DNA of 64,000 bases from Poronia punctata (Eukaryota; Ascomycota; Sordariomycetes; Xylariales; Xylariaceae), in the NCBI GenBank assembly GCA_022579005.1, contig MU401501.1:62001-126000 (forward strand), given 5' to 3'. Made by a program: the position numbers and the translations under genes. Shown piece by piece: positions 12,686-23,019 of this stretch. The first letter of the stretch is position 1, and every line of letters starts with the position of its first letter. The notes under the pieces were generated by a model. That model saw only the letters and a program-made list of their open reading frames with translations. It had not been told where the DNA came from and made no database searches.

Positions 12686-15135
12686 ATGTCTTCCTCGAAT
12701 AGTGAAATACGCCCACTCGTGAACGCTCTCCAGACGCTGCTGAATAAGCAATTACAGCAGATATGTGCGACACATGGGCTCAGAACCAGCGGCGTTAAGG
12801 CCGAGTTGCAAAACCGCATCAAGAATGGTGAGTGCGCCCAAATTCCCACTTCAACCTTCCCCTGCGTACCCGGGTAGTCCTAGGCACCTGCTTGCATTTT
12901 AAATCCATGAGATTGGACTGTATCTGTCCACGTAAAAATACCTTGTATCAAGTACACTTGTACCTTCGTTGCCCAGGCAAGTGTGTATTGCCTTTTGAGA
13001 TGTTTTTATGTGTTCTATTCCGCGTTGCTCATGACATGCATAGCATCGATCAGGATATAGCAACGAGATGAATTTTCCAATACTCCCACCCATCCACCCC
13101 TCATACATACATTAGCCTTTTGCCATACACATGCGTACATTACTAGGTACTCAAACCTTTACACCTCTTTCAATCAGGTACACATGTTTTCTTTTTCAAC
13201 ATACAACCCGCCAGAATACAGCCGAAGAGGGCTTGTCCATTGAGAGACCCGATTGCGTCGCGAGACATCCCACCACCACACAACATTGACCTACTCCAGC
13301 CCCGCCGCTACCTTAGTCTACATGCCCAGTCTACTACATACCTCTTCTACATGCACATTACATGGATAGTCATTGTATTGTGTTTAATCTGCACATATCG
13401 ACCGAAGCCGACTCCAAGGCGATTTCGATTGCTTTCTTAATGCCTGTTTTAATTCATTTCTCAATTCGCATACTCCAGCACCTTCGTTGCTGTCTAGTCT
13501 TCTGACTTGCGTCTGTGCAGCCCTTGAAGAGGTCTACACAGCTGACCGCTTCAAGTTCGACGAAATCCGGGAAACAATTCGCAGCTTTGCGCCCGGTGTG
13601 CCGAAGAGCAGTCCACAACCAGCCATGTATGGCCAGTCAAACGGAAAAATGTATGCGGCGCCGGGATATCACTTTAACCTACCACGAGCCACTGGCTATG
13701 GAAACACCGGCGCGTCCGGCAGCAGCAATGGTCACAAGAACTCGGCCTTTCCCCGCGACCTGCAATTCAAACCATCTCCCTTCTATTCTCCAGTTTCTAG
13801 GATCGGTGAAATGCAGACTTTAGAAGGTAAGCGTGATACCTAGTATGGTATGAGGGGCCGGGCGTCGTTGACTGACGAAAATTTAGCAATGAGTCAACAC
13901 CGGAACACAGTTCATATTCCCATAAGGGTCAGCGATCATCCAGACCTGACCAGCCTTGGGAAGACGTGGCGCGTCATGGTGTTCTGTGCCGGCGAAAACC
14001 AGGGTGTCCAGGAAATCGCATTTCCGCACCAGAGTGAATTAAAGGTCAACGGCGGAGAAATCAAGGCGAATCTTCGTGGCCTCAAAGGCAAACCAGGGAC
14101 GACACGCCCAGTCGATGTTACCGACTCTCTTCGCCTTAGACCTGCGAACTACAACAACAACATCGAATTTACATATGCGTTAACGCCTAAGGTGAAGCTG
14201 CGTGACCCGTCTCCTACAGTGAGCAAAATATCATTGGTGCTGGGGAGAGAAAGCAACGGACATGACAGGTTTTTACTGACAGGTGGTGTACCAGAAATTC
14301 TATCTAGCAGCATACCTCTGTAAATTGGTATCCGTGGATGATCTCGTTGCCAAGATCAAGAGCAAGAAGATCACCAAGGCCACGGTTCTTCAAGAGAGTA
14401 TGCTGCGCCCCCTTACCTGCTTGATATGCAATATTCGTTCTAACTATTCTTGCAGTGACTAAGAACGCCAATGACCCTGACGTTGTTGCTACGTCTACGG
14501 TCCTCTCCTTGAAGTGCCCGCTAAGTTACACAAGGCTGAGGACGCCTTGTCGGTCCATACTATGTAACCATATTCAGTGCTTTGACGCTACGTCATACTT
14601 GCAGCTACAAGAGCAAGGGCCTCAATGGGTTTGCCCAATATGCCAGAAGTCTGCCCCGTTCGAGAATCTGGCTGTCGACGATTACGTAAGGGACATACTC
14701 GACAATACTTCGGATTCCCTGGAGCAGGTTACGATCGAACCCGATGGCGAATGGAGAAGCCAAATGGCTCAAGCGACGCCTAGCAGGAAATTGACCTCGT
14801 CTTTTGCCAACGCCAGCATTGATGTGGACGATGACCTGTCTGTCGTCGCCGACAACACGAGTTATAGTAACGGAAAGTTCGGCACACCAAATATATACGA
14901 TACAGCCGGCCGTTCTCTTATAGGTGCATCTGCCTCGGTGTCTAGGGAGCCCTCAGGAACACCTAAATCCAAAGGCAAACGGACGGCGACGGAGGTGATA
15001 GATCTTACTCTCAGCAGCGATGAGGACGATGCGCCTCCAGTGCGGCCAAAAAAGAGGCAGTATACGGGGCCTAGCCCAGACAGCTATGACGGCTTCGATG
15101 ACAACCCTTTTCATGCCCCTGGCTCGCATTATTAG
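12686..15135 (+). CDS. SUMO E3 ligase of the Siz/PIAS family (SAP, PINIT, SP-RING)
   Basis: Five exons are proposed: 12686-12827, 13521-13826, 13887-14191, 14295-14397 and 14456-15135, giving 511 residues. Exon 1 encodes a SAP motif (LNKQLQQICATHGLRTSGVK, LQNRI). A PINIT domain covers about residues 128-285; the third junction restores ALTPK-KFYLAAYLCK. The SP-RING follows at 306-349 (C306, C317, C322, H324, C327, C346, C349). Near the C-terminus VIDLTLSSDEDD (466-477) is a textbook SUMO-interacting motif with acidic flank. PIAS/Siz proteins pass SUMO from Ubc9 to chromatin, replication and septin targets; this one resembles fission yeast Pli1. Intron 1, 693 bp, is far longer than the other three (60-103 bp). 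I looked for an exon inside it and saw none, and the SAP-to-linker reading joins directly. Confidence 0.9.
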
Positions 15136-15961
15136 TTGCTTGGGAAGCCAGGACATGGACGAGCTAGACCTGCAATAGGGTGCACTATTAGAAGGTCGAT
15201 ACGGCGACGAAGATAACCCACACTGCAACAAAGATGACGGGGAAAAAAAATAGGAGCATCCCAAACATGGTAGGAAGGAGTGTCATAGTGCGATGTACAA
15301 TTAGCATGGACGGGGGTCTTTCTGATCAATGTTCTTCTCTATTTCTCACGGCGTTTGCGGGCGAGCCCGAAATCCACGGATTGGCATTCATAGCATTGGT
15401 GGCATTTGTAGCACTGCTGGTTTCCATGGCGTTTTATGAAGCGATAGCAAATTTTGCATCTGAGGGAGAGGAAGGGCGTAGGTAGGAGGGCAATGGAGTG
15501 GGGGTGGTTAGATGGTCGTCTCCATTCTAGACTAGTACGCTGCTGTTCATTTTGCGCGGCTCTGGCTCACCATGACTAAGCCATTGCACCATCTCAACCT
15601 TATCGAATACAGAGGTTGAATAGATACCTAGCTTCTTGACTTTTGTATGTGCGCTTCAGACTGTGTGTGCTAAGCTCTCTTGATTTGAGAACCGGGCGTT
15701 TCATTCTAGCCTACTACTCCTGTCTGTTTCTAAGCAAGTAATACCCTCATGCGGTCTACTAGCAACGAGAGGAGCGCATCAGCCCATGGAGCTACATATT
15801 AACGTACAATAGTGATGACATTTTCATTTTTAGTAGTTAAGGGAAGTGTAGACCAGCCTACATTCTTGCAAATTTTTATTTACTGAGGTACGTCGAAGAG
15901 GTTGTAGGTGGGTAGATGGGGATTCGCGAGCTAGAAAAGGGTCTAACCTAGGAAGTACCTA

Positions 15962-15982
15962 AGCTCTCGAGACTCGAGAGCT
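15962..15982. repeat. Perfect odd palindrome, 10-bp arms
   Basis: AGCTCTCGAG, a central A, then CTCGAGAGCT: a perfect inverted repeat with a single unpaired centre. It lies in the convergent 3' region of the SUMO ligase and NIPA genes. Such a site could be a dimer-binding site or a transcript hairpin; nothing here decides. Confidence 0.6.
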
Positions 15983-16309
15983 ATTTATGTGTGTGTATGT
16001 CTAAGGCAGAGGAGTAGGTTATATTCTTCTGATTTATGGTACGAAACTCCCAAAAGGTAACAAGGGTGTCATCTTTGTAGATAGGTAGGGTAGGTTACAG
16101 ATAGGCGAGGAAATATTCGACGGAAGAAAGAAAGAAAGATAGGTCCTTTCATAGGTATAGAAACTGAACAGACGAACAGGAACAGACAGGAACAGGGTAT
16201 TCGGTCAATATCAACAACTGTTTCTGACATCTACTCGTACGTTGTGTTATATACCTAAGGTAGCTGGGCAAAACATTATTTACCTACTGTATAAAACAAA
16301 AGGGGAAAA

Positions 16310-16328
16310 GGGGGGGGGGGGGGGGGGG
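16310..16328 (+). repeat. Poly-G run (19)
   Basis: A run of 19 G in the shared 3' region, followed about 90 bp later by a long A run. Another 18-G run occurs at 53137-53154, and a huge one borders the assembly gap at 49 kb. Length calls in such runs are unreliable. Confidence 0.8.
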
Positions 16329-16523
16329 TATAATGCACGATGAAGGTTTGTTTCGGCGATTCAAACCCGCCCGTAATGATATAGAAGGAAGAAGATGTTT
16401 ATGATGGAAGAAAAAAAGACCAAAAAAAAAAAAAAAAACTCCTTATCCAATGCAGCCAAGCCAGCCAGTCCGTCCTACCCATATGCCTGCCCCCTGCCTG
16501 TCCATATCCATAGGGAACCATAC

Positions 16524-18679
16524 TCAATCACTATCTTCTTGTTGGTTCCCGCCTAGCCGATTAGTGGGTTGATCTTCGTGACATCCACCAATTTCTGGAC
16601 TGGAGTTCCCTCTTGCTCTTCTCCTCCGCCCGAAGAACTGTCCCAAGGTATTACTTAGGCTACGAGCTCGTTCGCGGCCGGGGTTCTGACTCATTGAGGA
16701 GTCCTCGTCTTCGGTTGGAACAAGGGCGACTTCGCTATTAGTAAAAAGAGGGCCTGATATCTCCGAGTCCTCCTCGGCTTCGTCGCGAGGGACGAATAGA
16801 CTAGACCGGAGTGTAGGTCTTAGGCCCTTGATTGATTTCCTCCTCTTTACAGGGCTGTCTTCACCCCTGAGTAGTTTGTCTGTCACTACGGCGCTAACTG
16901 TCGATGATAGGGGCGACGGTGATATGAATGCGCTATAGCGATGGTGACTATTAGATCGGGAGGTGAAAGTGGACCGATGAGGTGTTACTGGTCGCGTTGG
17001 GGAGGATGGCGGGGAGATTCGTGGCACCGCACTATGGGAAGGCTGTGAAGAATCCGACACGGCTACAGAGACAATAGAATGAATCGTAGGGACACTATCC
17101 GCTGAGATCGTCTGTGGAAGGCCGGGATGGATCGCATGGTCTTCGATAGAGTTCTGCCATGGGTTATGAAGCAGAAGGGGCGAGGTTTCGGTGGGCGAAG
17201 ATAGCGCCGACCTTGAAGCTGACTGGTCTGTCTTTTGACTGGGAGGCCTGACTGGCAATGGTTGGTCCCTGAGAGACCTCGCGCTACGCGAATAACTTGT
17301 TCGCGAAGTGCGGGACGATCTTCTTGATGTTGGCGCTGGTTTCACCTGCGTCGAGGCGCGCCTAGCCCGTCTCATGGCACCCTCTTGATCTCTCAGGCCT
17401 ATCGTGTCTTCAAAGTCTTCGTCGTCTGATAGTTGATCATCGTGACCTTGGTGCTGTCTACCACTAGTAATGAGAAACACTCCAAAAAAGGTCAGAAGAC
17501 AACCGCCGACAAACTTGGTGGCTTGTTCTGCTGTTGTTCGTTCAAAGTCCCTGTAGAGGACTGCACTTCCAATAATTACGGATAGCGTGAATAGTACAAA
17601 TTGGATGGGGATGACCTGGGTCGAGTCGAATCTTTGGAGGGCTTTATTCACGTAACGAACTTGCATTACTGCCGTCCCAAGGAGGACAAGTATAAGGCCG
17701 TAAGTGACTGGAGTGGCAAATGCCTTAAGGAGGGTCGAAGATAGCATGGACGAGACACCCTTGGTCGTGAGAGCCGTATAGCCGCCTGGGCGATGGTTAG
17801 TAGAAAGACATTCAAGCTGGGATGGCGCGAGTACGAACCGAAAAGCCCTACTAGACCCAGATCGATCAAGATGGTCCTATTTCCGTACCTCGGGCTGGCC
17901 CACATCAACACGATGATGAGAAACACAGTAACACCCATATATATTTCAAATGCCGTCGTCGTGATCGCATCCCAGACACCGTGAGGATCTAACTTGTCCT
18001 CCTCTCCCTTGGCGCTCAGCACCACGGTGACGGCGCCGCAGACAGCGATGACCACACCCCAGAAATCTCGTTTGCGAAATACCTCACCGAAGAAGATGGG
18101 AGCAATTACACAGTTGGAGATCAGGGCCACAACGCCAAGGGGCGACACGATCGAGGCTGGCGCAAAACCATATGCCAAGAAGTTTCCCATTTCGCCAACT
18201 GTCATCAACACCTGACCGAGCCACCACGAGGGAGACTTGAGATAGGACGAGGCAACCTTGGGCGCATCGTCGGATGACTCGGTCGAATTCGTTCTATTAG
18301 ACTGGAAAGATTGGGCAAGGGGGTGGGTTTCCGATAAACCGTCATCTTCTTCTTCGTCTTGGTCTTGTTCCGTGGCTGCATTTCCGGGTCGTGCTTCGGT
18401 CGTGTTGTAGCCATTCTGGTTACCGTTCCGGGCACGCCTCAGAGCCTCCTTTGCTCGTGTTCTTGCCTCCAGACGCCGCCGGTTTAATTGGATATGGCTA
18501 TAGCGCTGCACATTTAATGCCAGGGCAATTAAGATGTTCCCAACGATGGCCGTGACGATTCCGATAAGTGAGCTCCATTCCCCGAGGCCAGACCCATCGC
18601 CGTGACTAGACCAGCTGTTCACAACCGCAACCCGTCTTGTGTCGCCGATGGTACTGGCATGGGTTGGTAGGGCGGGCAT
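16524..18679 (-). CDS. NIPA-type magnesium transporter (DUF803)
   Basis: Two exons on the minus strand, 18679-17839 and 17785-16524, give 700 residues. The 53-bp intron (GTTCGT..CCCAG) rejoins GLVGLFG with GYTALTTKGVSSML. The start is the first ATG in frame; longer upstream frames lack one. The membrane core is typical of the NIPA/DMT superfamily: SLIGIVTAIVGNILIALALN near residue 37, then after a charged loop WWLGQVLMTVGEMGNFLAYG, PLGVVALISNCVIAP, a helix with GAVTVVLSA, and four further helices across the intron ending GVFLITSGR. A roughly 300-residue Ser/Arg/Pro-rich cytosolic tail follows, usual for fungal members. NIPA proteins carry Mg2+ or act in membrane trafficking; the substrate here is inferred. 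It is tail-to-tail with the SUMO ligase gene. Confidence 0.9.
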
Positions 18680-19845
18680 AGTCTTCGTTCGATGAGGATC
18701 GCATATGCCGTGAGAAGCTGCGGGGGTGTCGACCTGCACCAGGGATCGCAGTGGCTAGCGGAAGGCCCGGAAATTCGCCGTGGAGCGCATCAACTCCTGA
18801 GGGACATGGACTTGGTGTAGGCTTCCTGTCGAGCTCATTTACGTTGGCATCTAGCTCGGTGTCGGTACCCGGCCTGTTTTCTTGGGTAATAATTTCAACC
18901 GACAACTAACTGGAATCGCGTCGTTCGGACCAGTCTTGAGCTTCGTGTTACTCGCAGGTGAAGATTCCGTCACGGAGGGAAGGGCGAGACAGTCGGACGT
19001 CTAACCTAAGCTCGCAACGACCTGATTTCCGATCAGTGAATATTACGTCGTCGGCGGTATCGAAAAGTTCGATTGAGGTTACTTGTAGATGAGCTGGCAT
19101 ACGTACGAGTACATGTAGATGTTGGTCTTCAGAATACGAATATTGAGTCTATGTTACTACGCAGAATAGTTAAACTAAGACAGGAGTGGTTTTACTTTTG
19201 CTTTACGAGTACTCAGGATTATTCAGGCTTGGGAACGCCGGAGATTCAATAAGCTGCTCATTGGCAGGCTAGACTACCTATTGCTCGATGGGCAGTTCAT
19301 CGGTATTGGTAATATGGGATGGTGCCAATGATGTTACTGTACTACGTACCTACCATGTATACTGGGCCCCGATACCTGGTAGTGGTTGATCACAGGTCCA
19401 CATTACGTAGTCCGACGTGTACTCTATCCACTTGTAACAAGTATCTTGCCCAGCAGGGTACATGAAAATGTTGGGGCACTAAAATTAGATGCAACCAAAA
19501 CCGGGCCAGTTTCAAGTACCTAGAGGGCCAGGTACCTGTTTTTAAGTACTTCGGAACATTTGTGGATGCTAGCCAACTACGACTTGATAGTACCAAGTAG
19601 GTACCGGCAGCCAAGATGTCCAAGCAGATACACGTAACTGCAGGGCAGGTAATTAGGTAAGGTCCTACGACATATGGGCTAGTTTACGTTTAGACATTTG
19701 GATATTTTCCACTCTCGTCCATATATGACTGCAGGTGGTGTTCTATTCTCCTCTGTCTTGCCAGGCTTCTGTCAGTGTTAGGTTTGTTGATAGAGGTCGT
19801 CTACTGACGTGAAGGCCTGACTGAAAAAGACGTACAGCTACCGCG
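18680..19845. other. Divergent promoter region between NIPA and WDR70 genes
   Basis: About 1.2 kb between two divergent genes. The frame continuing upstream of the NIPA start (to about 18905) has only GTG or TTG starts and is read as leader. It carries TACGAGTA at 19104-19111 and 19204-19211. No gene is seen. Confidence 0.6.
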
Positions 19846-21600
19846 ATGAGCGACGAGGACGAAGATGTACAATTCGAAGCGCCTGATCTGGCGGATGACG
19901 ACCCCATGCGCGCCTTTCTGCCAGCCTCCTTTGGGAAGAAGTCCAAGGAGGCTGATATAGCGGCACAGATGGACCGAAGTAAGAGGACTGTTGATCAGTC
20001 GTCTACTCATACGCCAAAGCCAGATAGTCAATCACGAGATACGGCGGGCGACGTTGAGTCGCATAATGATTCGGATTCAGATGCGAATTCAGATTCAGAA
20101 TCCGACGACGAGGACGAATACCCCACATCGCACGAAATGCTCATTAAGACTCACGATCGTGCCGTTACTACGGTGTCCCTTGATCCGGCCGGCGGTCGTT
20201 TAATATCGGGTTCAATAGACTGCACGGTCAAACTTCACGATTTCTCTTCTATGACCCCGACAACTATACGAGCGTTCAAAAGCGTCGATCCATTCGAGAC
20301 CAAGCGATCGGCCGGAACATCCGAGACGCACCCTATAAATCATGTCGAGTTCAATCCTTTGGCCGGCGGTGTCTTTCTTTGTGTGTCTGCACACCCTCAA
20401 GCCAAGATTATGTCGCGAGACGGCGAGACCGTGGCCGAATTTGTCAAAGGCGACATGTATTTGCGCGACATGAACCACACCAAGGGGCATGTCTCCGAGG
20501 TCACAACGGGGACATGGCACCCCACGGACAAGAATATTTGCGTGACTGCAGGGACTGACAGCACTTTGCGCATTTGGGACATCAACAACAAGCGCTGTCA
20601 GAAGGAGGTGATCGTGTTCAAGTCAAAGACGATAGGGACTGCGGGCCGGAGCCGTATGACAGCGGTCGCTTGGGGCAGCCCGGCCCAAGGGGGGAACAAC
20701 GTCCTTGTATCTGCAGCGCTTGACGGGACTCTTGTCATGTGGGGCGGCAACGGTCCCTTTTCACGGCCCGCGGCGGAAATCAGAGACGCTCATAAACCTT
20801 CTTCCTGGACTGGAGGTATCGATATCAGCTCCGATGGACGGATGGTCGTCACACGAGGAGGTGACGACCTCATCAAATTGTGGGACACGCGAAAATTCAA
20901 GGAGCCGCTGGTTTCGGTCCAGCATCCGTCAACATCTAATGAATACCCTATGACCAATATCAAATACGGGCCGAACTCAAGCAGCATAATTACTGGCTCC
21001 AGCACTGGTCATTTACATATTTTGAACCCTGGAAATCTCCAATCCGAATATACCACGCCAGTAACTGCTGGGTCGCCGTTAATCACCGTTGACTGGCACC
21101 CCAAAATCAACCAAATAGTCACCGGTTCGGCCAACGGAGAAACGCATATACTTTATAACCCATCTATGTCTGTTAGAGGCGCAGTTGACGTCATGTCACG
21201 CGCGCCGAAGAAACGACATGTTGACGACAACCCCGAATTCACCACTGATATGTCTCTCGGCTTGTCAGGAGAGTCTATCATTACCCCCGGAGCCCTCCCA
21301 GGCGGCCGAAAGGCGGGGATGGCGGCACCCGGAAAGTTGAAAGACCCACGGCGGCCACAAGTACCCCAACAGACTCCATTCATGCGTAGTCAACCAGATG
21401 AGAAACACATCAGCGAGAATATCCCTCTAAGTCGCATGTTGCACGAAGATCCTAGAGAAGCACTGTTAAAATACGCAGACGTTGCTAAGAAGGATCCTAT
21501 GTTCACAAATGCGTGGAAAGCAACGCAGCCTGTCACTCATTACGCAGATATAAGTGACGAGGAAGAGGATGGCCCCGACAAGAAGAAGGTCAAAAGATAA
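19846..21600 (+). CDS. WD40-repeat protein WDR70
   Basis: A single exon of 584 residues. An acidic, Ser/Asp-rich N-terminus (1-95) precedes a beta-propeller that begins near SHEMLIKTHDRAVTTVSLDP and shows repeated SGS.D.T..LHD, TAGTDSTLRIWD and DDLIKLWD repeat ends to about residue 450. Family-specific words are FVKGDMYLRDMNHTKGH and TGTWHP, matching WDR70 (fly gastrulation-defective family). The basic tail ends in KKKVKR. In human cells and fission yeast WDR70 works with the CUL4-DDB1 ubiquitin ligase to promote H2B monoubiquitination at DNA breaks; that role is transferred by family. The C-terminal half has a predicted short helix region (ENIPLSRMLHEDPREALLKYADVA) that is also conserved in the family. 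Confidence 0.92.
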   Translation: MSDEDEDVQFEAPDLADDDPMRAFLPASFGKKSKEADIAAQMDRSKRTVDQSSTHTPKPDSQSRDTAGDVESHNDSDSDANSDSESDDEDEYPTSHEMLIKTHDRAVTTVSLDPAGGRLISGSIDCTVKLHDFSSMTPTTIRAFKSVDPFETKRSAGTSETHPINHVEFNPLAGGVFLCVSAHPQAKIMSRDGETVAEFVKGDMYLRDMNHTKGHVSEVTTGTWHPTDKNICVTAGTDSTLRIWDINNKRCQKEVIVFKSKTIGTAGRSRMTAVAWGSPAQGGNNVLVSAALDGTLVMWGGNGPFSRPAAEIRDAHKPSSWTGGIDISSDGRMVVTRGGDDLIKLWDTRKFKEPLVSVQHPSTSNEYPMTNIKYGPNSSSIITGSSTGHLHILNPGNLQSEYTTPVTAGSPLITVDWHPKINQIVTGSANGETHILYNPSMSVRGAVDVMSRAPKKRHVDDNPEFTTDMSLGLSGESIITPGALPGGRKAGMAAPGKLKDPRRPQVPQQTPFMRSQPDEKHISENIPLSRMLHEDPREALLKYADVAKKDPMFTNAWKATQPVTHYADISDEEEDGPDKKKVKR

Positions 21601-23019
21601 GGATAGAGGGGCGACTGAAGTATAGTGGGAGCCGACCATCACCGTTTGTTGCGCTCCAAGTCAGCAAGAAGGCACCGGTTGCCTATCAGGTTGTCAGCCA
21701 CAAGACTTGGGCAAGCAGACTGACCGCCGGCTATCGAGGTAAGGAAATAGAAGCAGGTTGTCTTTCTGAACAAGCTGTCTGAGTGTAAGCATACGGTATT
21801 GCGACGCTATGCGCATACAGGCCTCGGTAATTCGTGGGCTGACAGTAGTTTAGCTCTGCTTTTAGTTGTGAGCTCGTTCCGAGCAACATTAGAATACCTC
21901 ATATATATACCTTATATACCTAGGTATATGCACACGTTGGACAGATCTTGGCTAGCTAGCACCTAGCCTACATGCTTTAGAGCAGGGATTGCTGTGAAAG
22001 GGTTGGGTTCTGAGAAAGGTACTCGTGGAAATGTACATGTTCGTGCGCAGGAGTTACGCGTACTGAATGTAGGTAGAAAATATACGTGTAACATTAACCT
22101 TGCTATCGCTCTGAGGATCGGAAATAACACTGTGCAGACAGCCTGCCCTGCCAGACAAGTGCACCAATGATGACGGATTATGGAATATAATAAGTGGGTA
22201 TATCTTGGCGGTTTAAGGTTCTTCCGTGGTCATAGCGTCCCTGCTGGCCACTGAGCGTTGAGAGGTCAGGTCACGAGCAAAAATGGGGCCCCAGCTCTCG
22301 TAGGGGAGGAGTCTGATGGTTTCCATTGTGCGCATTCCTCTCATCAAACCATCTCTTTCCACGCCATCGATCGCGCATCTAAAAAAGAGAGCCGCATCAC
22401 CCGTCTCCATCCAAATTCATTAACAACCATCCCAACTCACCCGCACGTCTTATTCTACGCGATCTTTTTGCGCCGCCGCCCCTCTTTACCGATTTTTAAG
22501 CCCCCCTCCCAGCCAACCACGCCACGCTTTTTACTTCCATTGTATCCAGGTTCGATCAACATCAGTGTGCCCCCGACCGCGAAAGCGAACTATTGACCAT
22601 ACTGTCGGTCCCCACCAACTGCCGCCCTAGGATATATCATTGCGACAGGACACCATCGCCGCACCCCTATAAAGGGTTGCCTCGATACCGTACCTCCTGC
22701 ATTGTGCCACTCGAATGCCGGTTTCTCCCGACATTCACACGATTTGAGGGACGTGTCCTCGGCGCAACCGGTGCCCTCTGGCTTCCCGGCCTGGGATTTG
22801 CGACGCGATTTTCCCGTTTCCCCACGCGACTCCCACGTAACGACCCTGAATAACCGCCGCACCTTGCTTTTGTTTTCGCTAAGCGTACGCGCCGTTATTT
22901 GCACTGACCAATTCGCTGCCGTCGCCGCGGTGTGAGACATGACTATTTCGTAATATAGCCCGGGTTAAAAGAAAGCCTCCAGGCCCTACGTTAGATTGTC
23001 CTGGATATAATAATTCACA
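21601..23019. other. Promoter and leader of the SNF2/STH1 gene
   Basis: About 1.4 kb. The first part is AT-leaning 3' DNA of WDR70. From about 22400 to 23000 the plus strand is pyrimidine-rich and GC-richer, as expected for a fungal promoter and long leader. Open frames in this part lack homology. No separate gene is supported. Confidence 0.6.

Larger units (their letters stand above)
15136..16523. other. Convergent intergenic region with perfect 21-nt palindrome and homopolymers
   Basis: About 1.4 kb between two converging genes, so mostly 3' untranslated DNA. It holds an exact odd palindrome at 15962-15982, TACTCGTA at 16232-16239, a 19-G run (16310-16328) and an A run (about 16421-16438). 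A hydrophobic plus-strand frame at 15234-15485 and a Cys-rich minus-strand frame at about 15339-15570 were judged unsupported. Confidence 0.55.

Noticed and set aside
15234..15485. Hydrophobic 83-codon plus-strand frame after the SUMO ligase gene
   Set aside because: Short, no homology, within the probable 3' untranslated region.
15339..15570. Minus-strand frame with a CxxC...CxxCxxCxxC pattern ending FGLARKRREK
   Set aside because: No ATG in frame, and the Cys run comes from a short AATGCCA-type repeat, so the zinc-finger look is probably chance.
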